Below, one piece after another: positions 54,064-62,843 of a stretch of DNA of 64,000 nucleotides. The stretch comes from UBA2336 sp031395485 (GTDB lineage: Bacteria; Bacteroidota; Bacteroidia; Cytophagales; Cyclobacteriaceae). The stretch lies in the NCBI GenBank assembly GCA_031395485.1, contig JANNUS010000016.1, positions 133,339 to 197,338 of the forward strand. The letters are read 5' to 3'. Positions within the stretch are counted from its first letter, which is position 1. Each line of letters begins with the position of its first letter. The translations under genes were made by a program, and so were the position numbers. The notes under the pieces were generated by a model that was not told the origin of the DNA, ran no database searches, and saw only the letters and a program-made list of their open reading frames with translations.

Positions 54064-54963
54064 ATGACACCGAAGGGCAAGCTAATTGTAATTGGGGGGG
54101 CAGTCGATAAAGGTAGTTTTACCGAAAAAAATTACGAAAAAGATATTGAGAAGAACTTCAATTTCTTTGAACGCGGTATACTAAAACGTGTCATCGTTGA
54201 ATCCGAACACACGAATGAATCGCGCATTGAAGTCGTAACTACGGCTTCCCAAGTTCCAGAAGAAGTGGGCAACGAATATGTGAAAGCATTCTCATACCTC
54301 GGAGTAACAAATGTAGGCGTGATGGGAATTAAGACCCGTGAAGAAGCCGGCTCTACCGAAATCTGTGAACGCCTCGAGAAAGCAAACGTTATCGTTTTTA
54401 CAGGTGGTGATCAGTTGCGTCTGTCATCAATTTTAGGAGGGACAGCAGTGCATAAAATTCTACTAAAGAAATATGCTGACGAGGCTGTTGTTATTGCCGG
54501 TACCTCTGCCGGGGCCGCAGCGTGTTCGAACAATATGATTTATCAGGGAAGCGCACACGAAGCATTATTGAAGGGTGAGATAAAAATCACCAGCGGACTG
54601 GGCTTTATTGATGATGTAATCATTGATACCCATTTCGTGCATCGTGGAAGAATCGGGCGATTATTTCAGGCGGTTGTAAGTAACCCGGTTGTATTGGGTA
54701 TTGGTTTAGGGGAAGATACTGGCTTGCTGATTACCGAAGGAAAAAAAATGGAAGCAATTGGATCTGGATTGGTAATTCTGGTAGACGGTCGAAATATTAA
54801 AGACACAAATCTTACCGAAGTTGACATGGGCGCTCCCATTTCCATTGAAAATCTCACGGTTCATGTAATGGCTATTGGCGATCACTATGATTTAACAAAT
54901 CATAAACTTGCCATTCAAAAAATTAGGAAACCCGCACCGGCAAAAACTACGAGTATTGATTAA
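54064..54963 (+). CDS. cphB: Cyanophycinase
   Basis: Degrades cyanophycin to beta-Asp-Arg dipeptides. 299 residues, S51 peptidase family: GGAVDKG near the start, GGDQ (114-117) and the catalytic serine in GTSAGAAA (Ser148), with the family His in DTHFVHRGRIGRL. No signal peptide, so it is the cytoplasmic form. It is followed by the isoaspartyl peptidase gene that would finish the breakdown. Confidence 0.94.
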   Translation: MTPKGKLIVIGGAVDKGSFTEKNYEKDIEKNFNFFERGILKRVIVESEHTNESRIEVVTTASQVPEEVGNEYVKAFSYLGVTNVGVMGIKTREEAGSTEICERLEKANVIVFTGGDQLRLSSILGGTAVHKILLKKYADEAVVIAGTSAGAAACSNNMIYQGSAHEALLKGEIKITSGLGFIDDVIIDTHFVHRGRIGRLFQAVVSNPVVLGIGLGEDTGLLITEGKKMEAIGSGLVILVDGRNIKDTNLTEVDMGAPISIENLTVHVMAIGDHYDLTNHKLAIQKIRKPAPAKTTSID

Positions 54964-55032
54964 ATGTCAGGTTGAGCCTGTCGAAACCGGGCTTGTGTAC
55001 ACAAATCGCCTTCGACAGGCTCAGGCTGACAT
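54964..55032. repeat. Inverted repeat between cphB and the isoaspartyl peptidase gene
   Basis: ATGTCAGGTTGAGCCTGTCG (54964-54983) and its inverted partner ending at 55032 (CGACAGGCTCAGGCTGACAT) pair with few mismatches around a short loop. The motif GAGCCTGTCGAA resembles dispersed palindromes of Bacteroidota. It could attenuate transcription into the next gene or be neutral. Confidence 0.8.
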
Positions 55033-55052
55033 TGGTTTTTTTATTTAGAAAC

Positions 55053-55913
55053 ATGGAGGAAATGCAACAACCGAAAATTATACTACATGGAGGTTTTTTT
55101 AGTGAGTCGAGTACGAGTCACGAAACAAAAACAGCCAAGCAGAAAGCCCTTCAAGACATCATTAGAAGTTCGTATCAATTTTTAGAAACAAATAGTTCGT
55201 TGGATACGGTCATTTACGCTGTCGAGCAATTAGAGAACTGCGAACTCTTTAACGCTGGCATTGGGTCTCAAATTCAGCGTGATGGAAAAATACGAATGAG
55301 TGCTTCCATCATGGATGGTGTTTCAAAAAAGTTTTCAGGCGTTATTAATATTGAAGATGTAAAAAACCCAATACGGGTGGCCGAAAAATTATTAACGGTT
55401 GAAGATCGTGTTCTGGGTGGTGAAGGTGCTCAGCAATTTGCCAGGGCAAATGGCTTTCTATATTTCAATCCAGAAACTCCACAACGAAGAGTGGAGTATG
55501 AAAATAAAGTTCGCGCTACAAAAACCGGAACAGTAGGCTGTGTAGCGCTCGACAAAGCCGGAAGAATTGCTGCCGCTACCTCAACCGGTGGAAAGGGATT
55601 TGAGTTACCCGGCCGCATCTCTGATTCAGCAACAGTAGCCGGCAACTATGCAAATGACGCGTGTGGCGTTTCGTGCACGGGTGTTGGGGAAGATATTGTT
55701 AGTGGCGCTACAGCTGTAAAAATTGCCACACGGGTGAGCGATGGATTAAACTTGAAAGAAGCCTTTGAACGTACTTTCGCGGAATTAAAACCATTCGATG
55801 GTTTTGCAGGCGCAATTGCCATCGATAATAAAGGAAATATTTTTCAGTTGGATTCGCATCCCAGTATGGTATTCGCATCTTTTGATGGGAAGGACCTTAT
55901 TGTATTTGATTAG
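55053..55913 (+). CDS. iaaA: Isoaspartyl peptidase / L-asparaginase (plant-type)
   Basis: An N-terminal-nucleophile hydrolase that splits beta-aspartyl dipeptides, here probably the beta-Asp-Arg released by cyanophycinase, giving free Asp and Arg. Starting at ATG 55053 gives 286 residues; the longer frame begins with a TTG inside the repeat and is rejected. The self-cleavage site is visible as KTGTVGCVAL, with Thr160 as the nucleophile after processing. GNYANDACGVSCTGVGE is the typical later block. ATG at 55062 is an alternative start. Confidence 0.9.
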   Translation: MEEMQQPKIILHGGFFSESSTSHETKTAKQKALQDIIRSSYQFLETNSSLDTVIYAVEQLENCELFNAGIGSQIQRDGKIRMSASIMDGVSKKFSGVINIEDVKNPIRVAEKLLTVEDRVLGGEGAQQFARANGFLYFNPETPQRRVEYENKVRATKTGTVGCVALDKAGRIAAATSTGGKGFELPGRISDSATVAGNYANDACGVSCTGVGEDIVSGATAVKIATRVSDGLNLKEAFERTFAELKPFDGFAGAIAIDNKGNIFQLDSHPSMVFASFDGKDLIVFD

Positions 55914-55922
55914 GCTACAAAA

Positions 55923-56339
55923 TCACTCGGCTGTGTACGCAATTTCCTTTGCAAAGCCTGAATCTTCTGCGTCCAAAATATGATGTGTTAAGCCAACAAT
56001 TTTTTCAGGCGAAATACTCATAATTCTAATAATTGTTTTATTCGTTGGCTTTGTTTTGATTTTTAAAATTCTTCCCTTCATTAATAATTCTGTCTCTTGC
56101 ATACTAATCTCAGTTGGGCTTACCCATTCCCATACACCATAAACTTCCAATGAAATTCTCGAAAACTTCATTGTATAGGTGCCATCAGAATTAAATTTAT
56201 CTACGCTGTAGTCACTTCCAATTCCTGTTTTCCAGGCAATGCTAGTAAGCATTGCAGTTTTTTCATTTACTAAAGTCTGGTCAGAGTTGCAGGAATCAAA
56301 CAGGGCAACAACAGCTAAAATGATTAATACTTTTTTCAT
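55923..56339 (-). CDS. Small lipoprotein, lipocalin-like
   Basis: 138 residues with a lipobox (LFDSC, Cys17). The body looks like a small beta-barrel (YSVDKFNSDGTYTMKFSRIS; VYGVWEWVSPTEISM), similar in plan to short lipocalin-like Bacteroidota proteins. No catalytic motif. Leftward, convergent with iaaA and divergent from the rhomboid gene. Confidence 0.7.
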   Translation of the reverse strand: MKKVLIILAVVALFDSCNSDQTLVNEKTAMLTSIAWKTGIGSDYSVDKFNSDGTYTMKFSRISLEVYGVWEWVSPTEISMQETELLMKGRILKIKTKPTNKTIIRIMSISPEKIVGLTHHILDAEDSGFAKEIAYTAE

Positions 56340-56392
56340 TGAATCAAGGTAATATTTAAAAGTTAATCTTCCAATAATTGTATTTTGCGCAT

Positions 56393-57019
56393 ATGGAACT
56401 CTCTATAACCATCGCCATCATAGTAATTACTACCGGCATAAGTCTCTATGCCATGAGCCAATCAGGTGTTCAATACGCGCTAATGATGAACCCGCATATG
56501 ATAACGAAACGCGGACAGTACTATAGACTCCTAACATCCGGATTCATTCACGGTGATCACATGCATTTGATCTTTAATATGTTTTCATTTTATTTTTTCG
56601 GGTCACAATTAGAATACATCTTTCAATACATTTTTGGTGGCATGGGTAGTGTTTACTTTATCCTGATGTATGCACTTGGAATTATCGTGTCAGATGTCCC
56701 CACCCTTTTCAAGCACCAAAATAATCCAGCTTACAATTCACTTGGCGCTTCAGGGGCCGTTGCGGCCGTAATCTTTGGGTGCATTCTGTTTCAACCCTTG
56801 CAAGATATATGCTTGTATGGGGTGTTGTGTTTCCCGGGCTTTATTTTGGGTACTGTGTATATCATCTATTCATACTATTCCTCTAAGCGATCAAAAGACC
56901 GGATAAACCATGATGCCCATTTATATGGAGCTTTGTTTGGCCTGTTATTTTGCATCGTCTTATATCCCGATTCCATTCGGATATTTATTGAGCAGATGAG
57001 GGAGTGGAGAATGTTTTAA
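56393..57019 (+). CDS. Rhomboid-family intramembrane serine protease
   Basis: 208 residues from the ATG at 56393 (an in-frame TTG 15 bases upstream is less likely). Six membrane helices; the catalytic Ser lies in LGASGAVAAVIFG and the catalytic His in HDAHLYGALFG; HLIFNMFSFYFFG in helix 2 is the usual rhomboid motif. Cleaves membrane proteins within the bilayer; target unknown. It directly precedes the light-response locus but is probably independent of it. Confidence 0.92.
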   Translation: MELSITIAIIVITTGISLYAMSQSGVQYALMMNPHMITKRGQYYRLLTSGFIHGDHMHLIFNMFSFYFFGSQLEYIFQYIFGGMGSVYFILMYALGIIVSDVPTLFKHQNNPAYNSLGASGAVAAVIFGCILFQPLQDICLYGVLCFPGFILGTVYIIYSYYSSKRSKDRINHDAHLYGALFGLLFCIVLYPDSIRIFIEQMREWRMF

Positions 57020-57075
57020 CTTCCCTTTTTAAACAATTGATTGAGCAGCTTGTTACTGCCTTATAAAAACTCAAA

Positions 57076-57954
57076 ATGGGTCAATACTCAATTAAGGAAC
57101 TTGAGCGGCTATCCGGCATAAAAGCTCATACGATACGCATTTGGGAAAAACGCCACAACATAATCCAACCCCAGCGGACAGAGACCAATATTCGATATTA
57201 CTCTGATGCTGACCTGAAGAAAATCATCAATGTGTCGCTTCTTAATAGCCACGGATTGAAAATCTCGAAAATAGCCAATATGAGCTTCGAAGAGATCAAT
57301 GCGAAGATTCATGAACTGAGTGAAGCTAAGCCCGAAGCCGAAATTTATATTGACCAATTGGTAGTGGCGATGGTTGATCTTGAAGAAGAAAGCTTTGAAA
57401 AAATACTGTCCGCACTTTCCACTAAATTCAATTTCATTCGATGTGTTACGGATGTGATTTATCCATTCTTGGATAAAATTGGTGTGCTCTGGCAAACCGG
57501 TACAATTACACCGGCACATGAACACTTTATTTCTAATCTAATCCGGCAAAAAATTATTACCTCCATTGCGTCACTTCCCATAGCTTCAAAAAAAGCTAAG
57601 AAAGCCATCTTGTTTCTTCCCGAAGGTGAGCTTCATGAAATTGGTCTTTTGTTCTATCATTATATTGCACGCTATAAAGGAATTCAAAGTTTCTATCTTG
57701 GTCAGTCGGTACCGCATGAAGATTTGAAAACTATCTACAAAATTCACAAGCCAAACTTCGTCATTGCTTCATTGGTCTCGGTTCCCACACCAAAAGAACT
57801 TGAAACGTACATCAATACACTTTCCCATGACTTTTCAGATGCTACAATTCTCGTGTCAGGTTATGCATTGCGAAATACTGCTTTCCGGATTCCAAAAAAT
57901 GTAATTCCTTTTTACAAGGCTACAGAACTACCCCCCCTGTTAGACGCCCACTAA
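57076..57954 (+). CDS. MerR-family regulator with B12-binding domain, CarH/LitR-like photoreceptor
   Basis: 292 residues: MerR DNA-binding domain (about 1-72), helical cap (about 85-160) and a cobalamin-binding domain (about 173-290). The cap has the CarH light-sensing motif Wx9EH exactly (Trp139, Glu149, His150), and the B12 motif ExHxxG (Glu185, His187, Gly190). In CarH, adenosylcobalamin holds a DNA-bound tetramer in the dark; light breaks it. The residue after the Trp is Gln140, where the His that ligates cobalamin in the light-exposed Thermus protein would be expected. The gene faces the operator array and ECF sigma gene that follow. Repression of carotenoid genes in the dark is inferred. 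Confidence 0.88.
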   Translation: MGQYSIKELERLSGIKAHTIRIWEKRHNIIQPQRTETNIRYYSDADLKKIINVSLLNSHGLKISKIANMSFEEINAKIHELSEAKPEAEIYIDQLVVAMVDLEEESFEKILSALSTKFNFIRCVTDVIYPFLDKIGVLWQTGTITPAHEHFISNLIRQKIITSIASLPIASKKAKKAILFLPEGELHEIGLLFYHYIARYKGIQSFYLGQSVPHEDLKTIYKIHKPNFVIASLVSVPTPKELETYINTLSHDFSDATILVSGYALRNTAFRIPKNVIPFYKATELPPLLDAH

Positions 57955-57964
57955 ACCTATCGGT

Positions 57965-58102
57965 TTTGTTTAAGTAGATCGTATAAGAAATGGCTGAAAC
58001 AGCCTTAAATACTTAAACACTTAAACAAAAATGGCTTTATGGGTGTAAATTCAAACATAATATCTAAAATTGTTTAAGTTTTTAGTGAAATAGTTAAACA
58101 AT
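57965..58102. promoter_or_regulatory. Array of TGTTTAAGT-type sites in front of the ECF sigma gene
   Basis: Copies: TTTGTTTAAGTA at 57965-57976; three tandem 8-base units CCTTAAAT, ACTTAAAC, ACTTAAAC at 58003-58026; ATTGTTTAAGTT at 58069-58080; and AGTTAAACAAT at 58092-58102. The last two share exact 9-base inverted arms (ATTGTTTAA and TTAAACAAT). The array fills the gap between the CarH-like gene and the sigma factor start at 58110. It is probably the operator set of that regulator and could cover the promoter. Confidence 0.7.
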
Positions 58103-58109
58103 ATAAGAT

Positions 58110-58610
58110 ATGTCAACCATCGAGCTAACACATCAAATATCCGTCCTTCATCCTGTTCTTAGATCCTTTACTAGAAAGTTTACGTCTGATCGGGATGAGG
58201 CTCTTGATCTGGTGCAGGATACTATTTTAAAAGCGCTTACGTACAAAGATAAATTTCGAGAAGACACCAATTTGAAGGGATGGTTATTTACCATCATGCG
58301 CAATACGTTCATTAATAATTATCGTAAAACACAGCGGGAAAAAACCTCGCGCGATAAAACCAAAGACCTTTACTTTTTAAATGTTGAAGACACCCATACG
58401 TTTAACGGTCCTGCTTCAAATTTTGAGTATCACGACATTTGGAAACATGTTAACACGCTACGGGATGAATTGCTTACTCCCTTTAAGATGCATACTTCGG
58501 GTTATAAGTATCACGAAATTGCAGAACACCTTGCCTTACCCCTTGGAACAGTAAAGAATAGAATCTTTCAAGCACGAAAAGATATCCAGCAAAAGTTATC
58601 GGGTTATTGA
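58110..58610 (+). CDS. ECF sigma factor of the carotenoid/photorepair locus
   Basis: 166 residues with region 2 (about 15-75; EALDLVQDTILKALTYKD and NLKGWLFTIMRNTFINNYRK) and region 4 (about 110-160; SGYKYHEIAEHLALPLGTVKNRIFQARK). No anti-sigma gene is adjacent, so its level is likely set by transcription from the preceding operator region. It begins the run toward crtI (24-base gap) and probably drives the downstream genes or others elsewhere in response to light. Confidence 0.92.
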   Translation: MSTIELTHQISVLHPVLRSFTRKFTSDRDEALDLVQDTILKALTYKDKFREDTNLKGWLFTIMRNTFINNYRKTQREKTSRDKTKDLYFLNVEDTHTFNGPASNFEYHDIWKHVNTLRDELLTPFKMHTSGYKYHEIAEHLALPLGTVKNRIFQARKDIQQKLSGY

Positions 58611-58634
58611 TTAATTTTCCCGAAACATTTTTTC

Positions 58635-60122
58635 GTGAAGAAAGTAGCGGTTATTGGATCAGGTTTTGCAGGATTATCAGCAGCGTGCTTTCTGGCGAAA
58701 GATGGCTTTGACGTAACGGTTTACGAAAAAAATAGCAGTGCAGGTGGCCGTGCCCGAAAATTTGAATCACACGGTTTTACCTTCGACATGGGTCCTAGTT
58801 GGTACTGGATGCCCGATGTATTCGAGAAATTCTTCCATAATTTTGGCAAATCTCACTCCGACTATTACGAGCTGAAACGACTTGATCCTTCATACAGAAT
58901 CTACTATTCGGAAAAGGAAATTATTGATATACCTGCTGGAATCGCAGCGCTCTGCAACCTTGTCGATAGCCTTGAACCAGGAAGCAGTAAAAACCTGCTC
59001 CACTTTTTGGAAGAGGGAAAATATAAATACGATATTGGGGTAAATGAACTAGTCTATAAACCCGGACTATCGCTATCAGAACTTGCGGATATGAAGCTTG
59101 TAAAGGGTGCTCTTAGACTGCATGTATTTCAATCCATCTCTACATACATCCGAAAATACTTTAAGGACCCTCGGATTATTCAATGGCTTGAGTTTCCGGT
59201 ACTTTTTTTGGGTGCTAAACCACAAAAGACTCCAGCCCTCTATAGTTTGATGAACTATGCCGACATGTCACTGGGAACATGGTACCCAATGGGCGGTATG
59301 TATAAAATCATTGATGGGATGGTTCAATTAGCGACATCATTGGGGGTGAAATTTAAGTTTAACAGTGCCGTTCAAGGTTTTGAAATAAAGGAATCAAAGG
59401 CATCTGGGATCAAGGTGAATGACACTATTGAAACCTTGGATTATGTTGTAGCGGGTGCCGATTACCATCACGTGGAGCAGCAATTGTTACCTAAAGAATT
59501 CAGACGATATTCAGAAAACTATTGGGATAAACGGGTATTAGCTCCATCGAGTTTAATATTTTATCTGGGACTCAATAAGAAAGTAGAAGGCGTTCTTCAT
59601 CACACGCTTTTTTTCGACCAGGATTTCGGCAAGCATGCCGAAGAAATTTATGATACCCCTCAGTGGCCAACGAGTCCGCAGTTTTATATTAGTTGCCCCT
59701 CGAAAATAGACCCTAGTGTAGCGCCACCCGGAAATGAAAATATTTTTATTCTGATTCCCGTAGCACCGGGGCTAATCGATTCAGAAGAAATAAGAGAGAA
59801 GTATTTTAATATTGTGATCGATCGATTTGAAAAAATTACCGGCCAAGCCGTTCGAAATAATATTGTTTTTAAACGTAGTTACGCGCACAACGATTTCGTA
59901 ACCGATTACAACGCTTTTAAAGGAAATGCTTACGGCCTCGCAAATACCCTTTTGCAAACCGCTAATCTGAAACCATCCATCCTAAACAAAAAGGTAAAAA
60001 ACTTGTTCTACACTGGGCAGCTAACTGTTCCGGGTCCGGGGGTACCACCTTCGTTGATTTCGGGACAGGTGGTGGCAAAAGAATTAATACGACATCATAA
60101 TCATTTACACCCTAAGGGTTAG
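58635..60122 (+). CDS. crtI: Phytoene desaturase
   Basis: Introduces double bonds into phytoene to make coloured carotenoids. 495 residues: FAD-binding Rossmann motif VIGSGFAGLSAACFLAKDG (about 4-24, given by its key glycines) with the GGRARKFESHGF follow-up, and the C-terminal family block YTGQLTVPGPGVPPSLISGQ. Start is GTG. Fourteen bases before crtB. Desaturation number (lycopene or neurosporene) cannot be told. Confidence 0.95.
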   Translation: MKKVAVIGSGFAGLSAACFLAKDGFDVTVYEKNSSAGGRARKFESHGFTFDMGPSWYWMPDVFEKFFHNFGKSHSDYYELKRLDPSYRIYYSEKEIIDIPAGIAALCNLVDSLEPGSSKNLLHFLEEGKYKYDIGVNELVYKPGLSLSELADMKLVKGALRLHVFQSISTYIRKYFKDPRIIQWLEFPVLFLGAKPQKTPALYSLMNYADMSLGTWYPMGGMYKIIDGMVQLATSLGVKFKFNSAVQGFEIKESKASGIKVNDTIETLDYVVAGADYHHVEQQLLPKEFRRYSENYWDKRVLAPSSLIFYLGLNKKVEGVLHHTLFFDQDFGKHAEEIYDTPQWPTSPQFYISCPSKIDPSVAPPGNENIFILIPVAPGLIDSEEIREKYFNIVIDRFEKITGQAVRNNIVFKRSYAHNDFVTDYNAFKGNAYGLANTLLQTANLKPSILNKKVKNLFYTGQLTVPGPGVPPSLISGQVVAKELIRHHNHLHPKG

Positions 60123-60136
60123 TAACTTGTAATTGC

Positions 60137-60973
60137 ATGAAACAACTATACGATAAGGTTTCCATCAAATGCAGTCGGATTACCACCCGTTCGTACAGCA
60201 CGTCTTTTTCGCTTGGAATACAGTGTTTAAATAAAAGCCTTCGCGATCCTATTTATTCAATTTATGGTTTCGTTCGTTTTGCGGATGAAATTGTAGATAC
60301 GTTTCATGAATACGATAAACAAAAACTTTTCAACCGATTCAAGGAAGACACGTATCAAGCCATTGAGGAAAAGATTAGTTTAAACCCAATTCTGAATAGT
60401 TTTCAAACTACCGTCAATCATTTTTCAATCGAAAAAGAATTGATAGATCTTTTCTTACGGAGTATGGAATGGGATCTTACTGAAAAAGTATACGACTCAA
60501 ACGGCTATAAGGATTATATACTCGGTTCAGCCGAGGTTGTCGGGCTTATGTGCCTGCGCGTCTTTTGCAAAGGCGATGATGCAGAGTATCAAAAATTAAA
60601 ACCACATGCTATGAGCCTTGGTTCTGCATTCCAAAAGATAAATTTTCTACGTGACCTGAATGCAGATTATGTTGGTATGGGCAGAACATATTTCCCCGGG
60701 TTGGAACTTGATCGATTTGATGACCACAATAAAAAATTGATTGAAGCCAGCATTGAGAAAGATTTCCACGATGGCTATCTCGGAATACTCAAACTTCCAC
60801 GCGCAGCCCGCTTCGGAGTTTACGTAGCGTATGTGTATTACCTTGCATTGTTTAAAAAAATAAAAAATACACCGCCTGAACTAGTGATTCAAAGCCGAAT
60901 AAGAATTCGTAACCGTCATAAAGTCCGCCTGCTTGCCTACTCATTTTTCAAACATCAACTGAACATGTTATGA
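60137..60973 (+). CDS. crtB: Phytoene synthase
   Basis: Joins two geranylgeranyl diphosphates to phytoene, the first committed carotenoid step. 278 residues with both aspartate-rich regions: VRFADEIVDTFHEYD and QKINFLRDLNADYVGMGRTYFP. Overlaps idi by four bases (ATGA), showing coupling. Confidence 0.94.
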   Translation: MKQLYDKVSIKCSRITTRSYSTSFSLGIQCLNKSLRDPIYSIYGFVRFADEIVDTFHEYDKQKLFNRFKEDTYQAIEEKISLNPILNSFQTTVNHFSIEKELIDLFLRSMEWDLTEKVYDSNGYKDYILGSAEVVGLMCLRVFCKGDDAEYQKLKPHAMSLGSAFQKINFLRDLNADYVGMGRTYFPGLELDRFDDHNKKLIEASIEKDFHDGYLGILKLPRAARFGVYVAYVYYLALFKKIKNTPPELVIQSRIRIRNRHKVRLLAYSFFKHQLNML

Positions 60974-61491
60974 TGGATCAAGTGGTTTTGGTAAATGAAA
61001 ACGACATACAAGTAGGGTCAATGGAAAAAATGGAAGCACACAGGAAGGGTGTTTTGCATAGAGCATTCTCTATTTTACTTTTCAATTCAACGGGAGAAGT
61101 TTTACTACAAAAGCGGTCAGCAACAAAATACCACAGTGCCGGCCTTTGGACAAACACGTGTTGCAGTCATCCAAAACCCAATGAAAAAATCGAAGACGCT
61201 GTTAGCAGGAGGCTTCAAGAGGAAATGGGAATTGTGCTTAACCCCGAGTTCGCCTTCAAATTCATCTACAACGCAACCTTAGATAACAACCTTATCGAGC
61301 ACGAGCTTGATCATGTATTTATAGGGCAGTTTGATGGAGAGCCAATTATAAATGAACTTGAAGTAGAAGACTGGAAATACGTCTCGTTAGCAAAACTTCG
61401 GGAACAAATTGCTATTAATCCTGAAATATTCACGTATTGGTTTCGGCTACTCATTAATCATCCCGAGTTGGAAGTTTCTATTCCTATTTAA
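60970..61491 (+). CDS. idi: Isopentenyl-diphosphate delta-isomerase (type I)
   Basis: Interconverts IPP and DMAPP, supplying carotenoid precursors. 173 residues, a Nudix-like fold with the catalytic Cys in TNTCCSHP and the Glu-rich motif LQEEMGI. Its start is coupled to crtB. Presence in this operon ties supply of precursors to carotenoid output. Confidence 0.94.
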   Translation: MMDQVVLVNENDIQVGSMEKMEAHRKGVLHRAFSILLFNSTGEVLLQKRSATKYHSAGLWTNTCCSHPKPNEKIEDAVSRRLQEEMGIVLNPEFAFKFIYNATLDNNLIEHELDHVFIGQFDGEPIINELEVEDWKYVSLAKLREQIAINPEIFTYWFRLLINHPELEVSIPI

Positions 61492-61499
61492 TTATTTAT

Positions 61500-62804
61500 A
61501 TGGGAAATCAACACATTGATCGTTCAACAACGATCTTCTGGTTTCGTAGAGATTTGAGACTTACCGACAATGCAGGACTCTACCATGCGTTAAAAGAAAA
61601 CAAAAATATTCTTCCACTCTTTATTTTTGATACGGAAATCCTAAATAAACTGGAAGACAAAGCCGACTTGCGTGTAACTTTTATCTATCAATCGCTTACG
61701 CTGATGCAAAAGCAATTGCAAGAAATGGGCAGTTCTTTACTAGTGTTGCATGGCAATCCCATCGAAATCTTTAAAAAACAAAACCCAAAAGCAGTCTATA
61801 CCAATCACGACTACGAACCGTATGCACGAAAGCGAGATGGTGTAGTGAAGGACATTTTAGAAGAGAAAGGAGCTGCGTTCAAAACTTTCAAAGACAACGT
61901 CATTTTTGAGAAGGATGAAGTAACAAAAGACGATGGCAAGCCTTACACCATCTTTACACCCTATAGCAGAAAATGGAAAAGTAAGTTGGAAGACTCAACG
62001 CTAAAGAGTTACCCAACTGAAAAGTATTTTGAAAACTTTAAAAAAGTCAGCTCAATTCCCCTACCTTCTTTATCAGAGATTGGTTTTAAAGAAATAACAT
62101 TTGCATTCCCTGAACGATTAGTTAAGCAATCAATCGTTGAGCAATACGATAAACAACGGAACTTCCCTGCCATTGAAGGTACAACTAAGCTAAGTGTACA
62201 CTTGCGTTTTGGCACCGTGAGCATCCGCAAACTAGCGCGGGTGGCATTGAAGAAAAATGAGACATGGCTGAACGAATTAATCTGGCGTGACTTCTATCAC
62301 ATGATCTTGTGGCACTTTCCGCAAGTAGAAAAAAAAGCCTTTAAGCCCGCTTACGATAAAATCGAGTGGCGCAACAATGAACAAGAGTTTGCAGCCTGGT
62401 GCGAAGGAAGAACAGGATACCCCATTGTAGATGCGGGCATGCGTGAATTGAATGCCACCGGCTTCATGCACAATCGTGTTAGGATGATCACTGCTAGCTT
62501 TCTTACCAAACATTTACTTATCGATTGGCGATGGGGCGAAGCCTACTTCGCTAAAAAGCTATTAGATTTTGATTTGGCTGCTAACAATGGTGGTTGGCAA
62601 TGGGCAGCAAGCTCAGGTTGTGATGCCGCTCCTTATTTTAGAGTATTCAATCCCCAACTTCAAACTGAAAAATTTGACCCAAAATTGGAATACATTAAAA
62701 AATGGGTATCTGAATTTGGAACGGCTGCCTATCCAAAACCAATTGTAGAACATAAGTTGGCCCGTGAAAGGGTATTGAAAATTTATAAAGAGGCACTTGG
62801 TTAA
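61500..62804 (+). CDS. phrB: Deoxyribodipyrimidine photolyase
   Basis: Repairs UV-made pyrimidine dimers with blue light. 434 residues: N-terminal antenna-binding domain (FWFRRDLRLTDNAGLYHAL near the start) and the FAD domain with WRDFYHMILW, GRTGYPIVDAGMREL, MHNRVRMITASFLTKHLL and NNGGWQWAASSGCDAAPYFRVFNP, including the substrate-facing Trp residues. Class I CPD type is likely; a cryptochrome cannot be fully excluded. Eight bases after idi, so part of the same light-response unit. Confidence 0.93.
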   Translation: MGNQHIDRSTTIFWFRRDLRLTDNAGLYHALKENKNILPLFIFDTEILNKLEDKADLRVTFIYQSLTLMQKQLQEMGSSLLVLHGNPIEIFKKQNPKAVYTNHDYEPYARKRDGVVKDILEEKGAAFKTFKDNVIFEKDEVTKDDGKPYTIFTPYSRKWKSKLEDSTLKSYPTEKYFENFKKVSSIPLPSLSEIGFKEITFAFPERLVKQSIVEQYDKQRNFPAIEGTTKLSVHLRFGTVSIRKLARVALKKNETWLNELIWRDFYHMILWHFPQVEKKAFKPAYDKIEWRNNEQEFAAWCEGRTGYPIVDAGMRELNATGFMHNRVRMITASFLTKHLLIDWRWGEAYFAKKLLDFDLAANNGGWQWAASSGCDAAPYFRVFNPQLQTEKFDPKLEYIKKWVSEFGTAAYPKPIVEHKLARERVLKIYKEALG

Positions 62805-62843
62805 TCAGTCGAAACAAAAGTACGTGGTAATGGTTTTAAGCTT

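Noticed and set aside
54972..55052. N-terminal extension of the isoaspartyl peptidase
   Set aside because: It is read from a TTG through the inverted repeat and has no resemblance to the family; the ATG at 55053 fits better.
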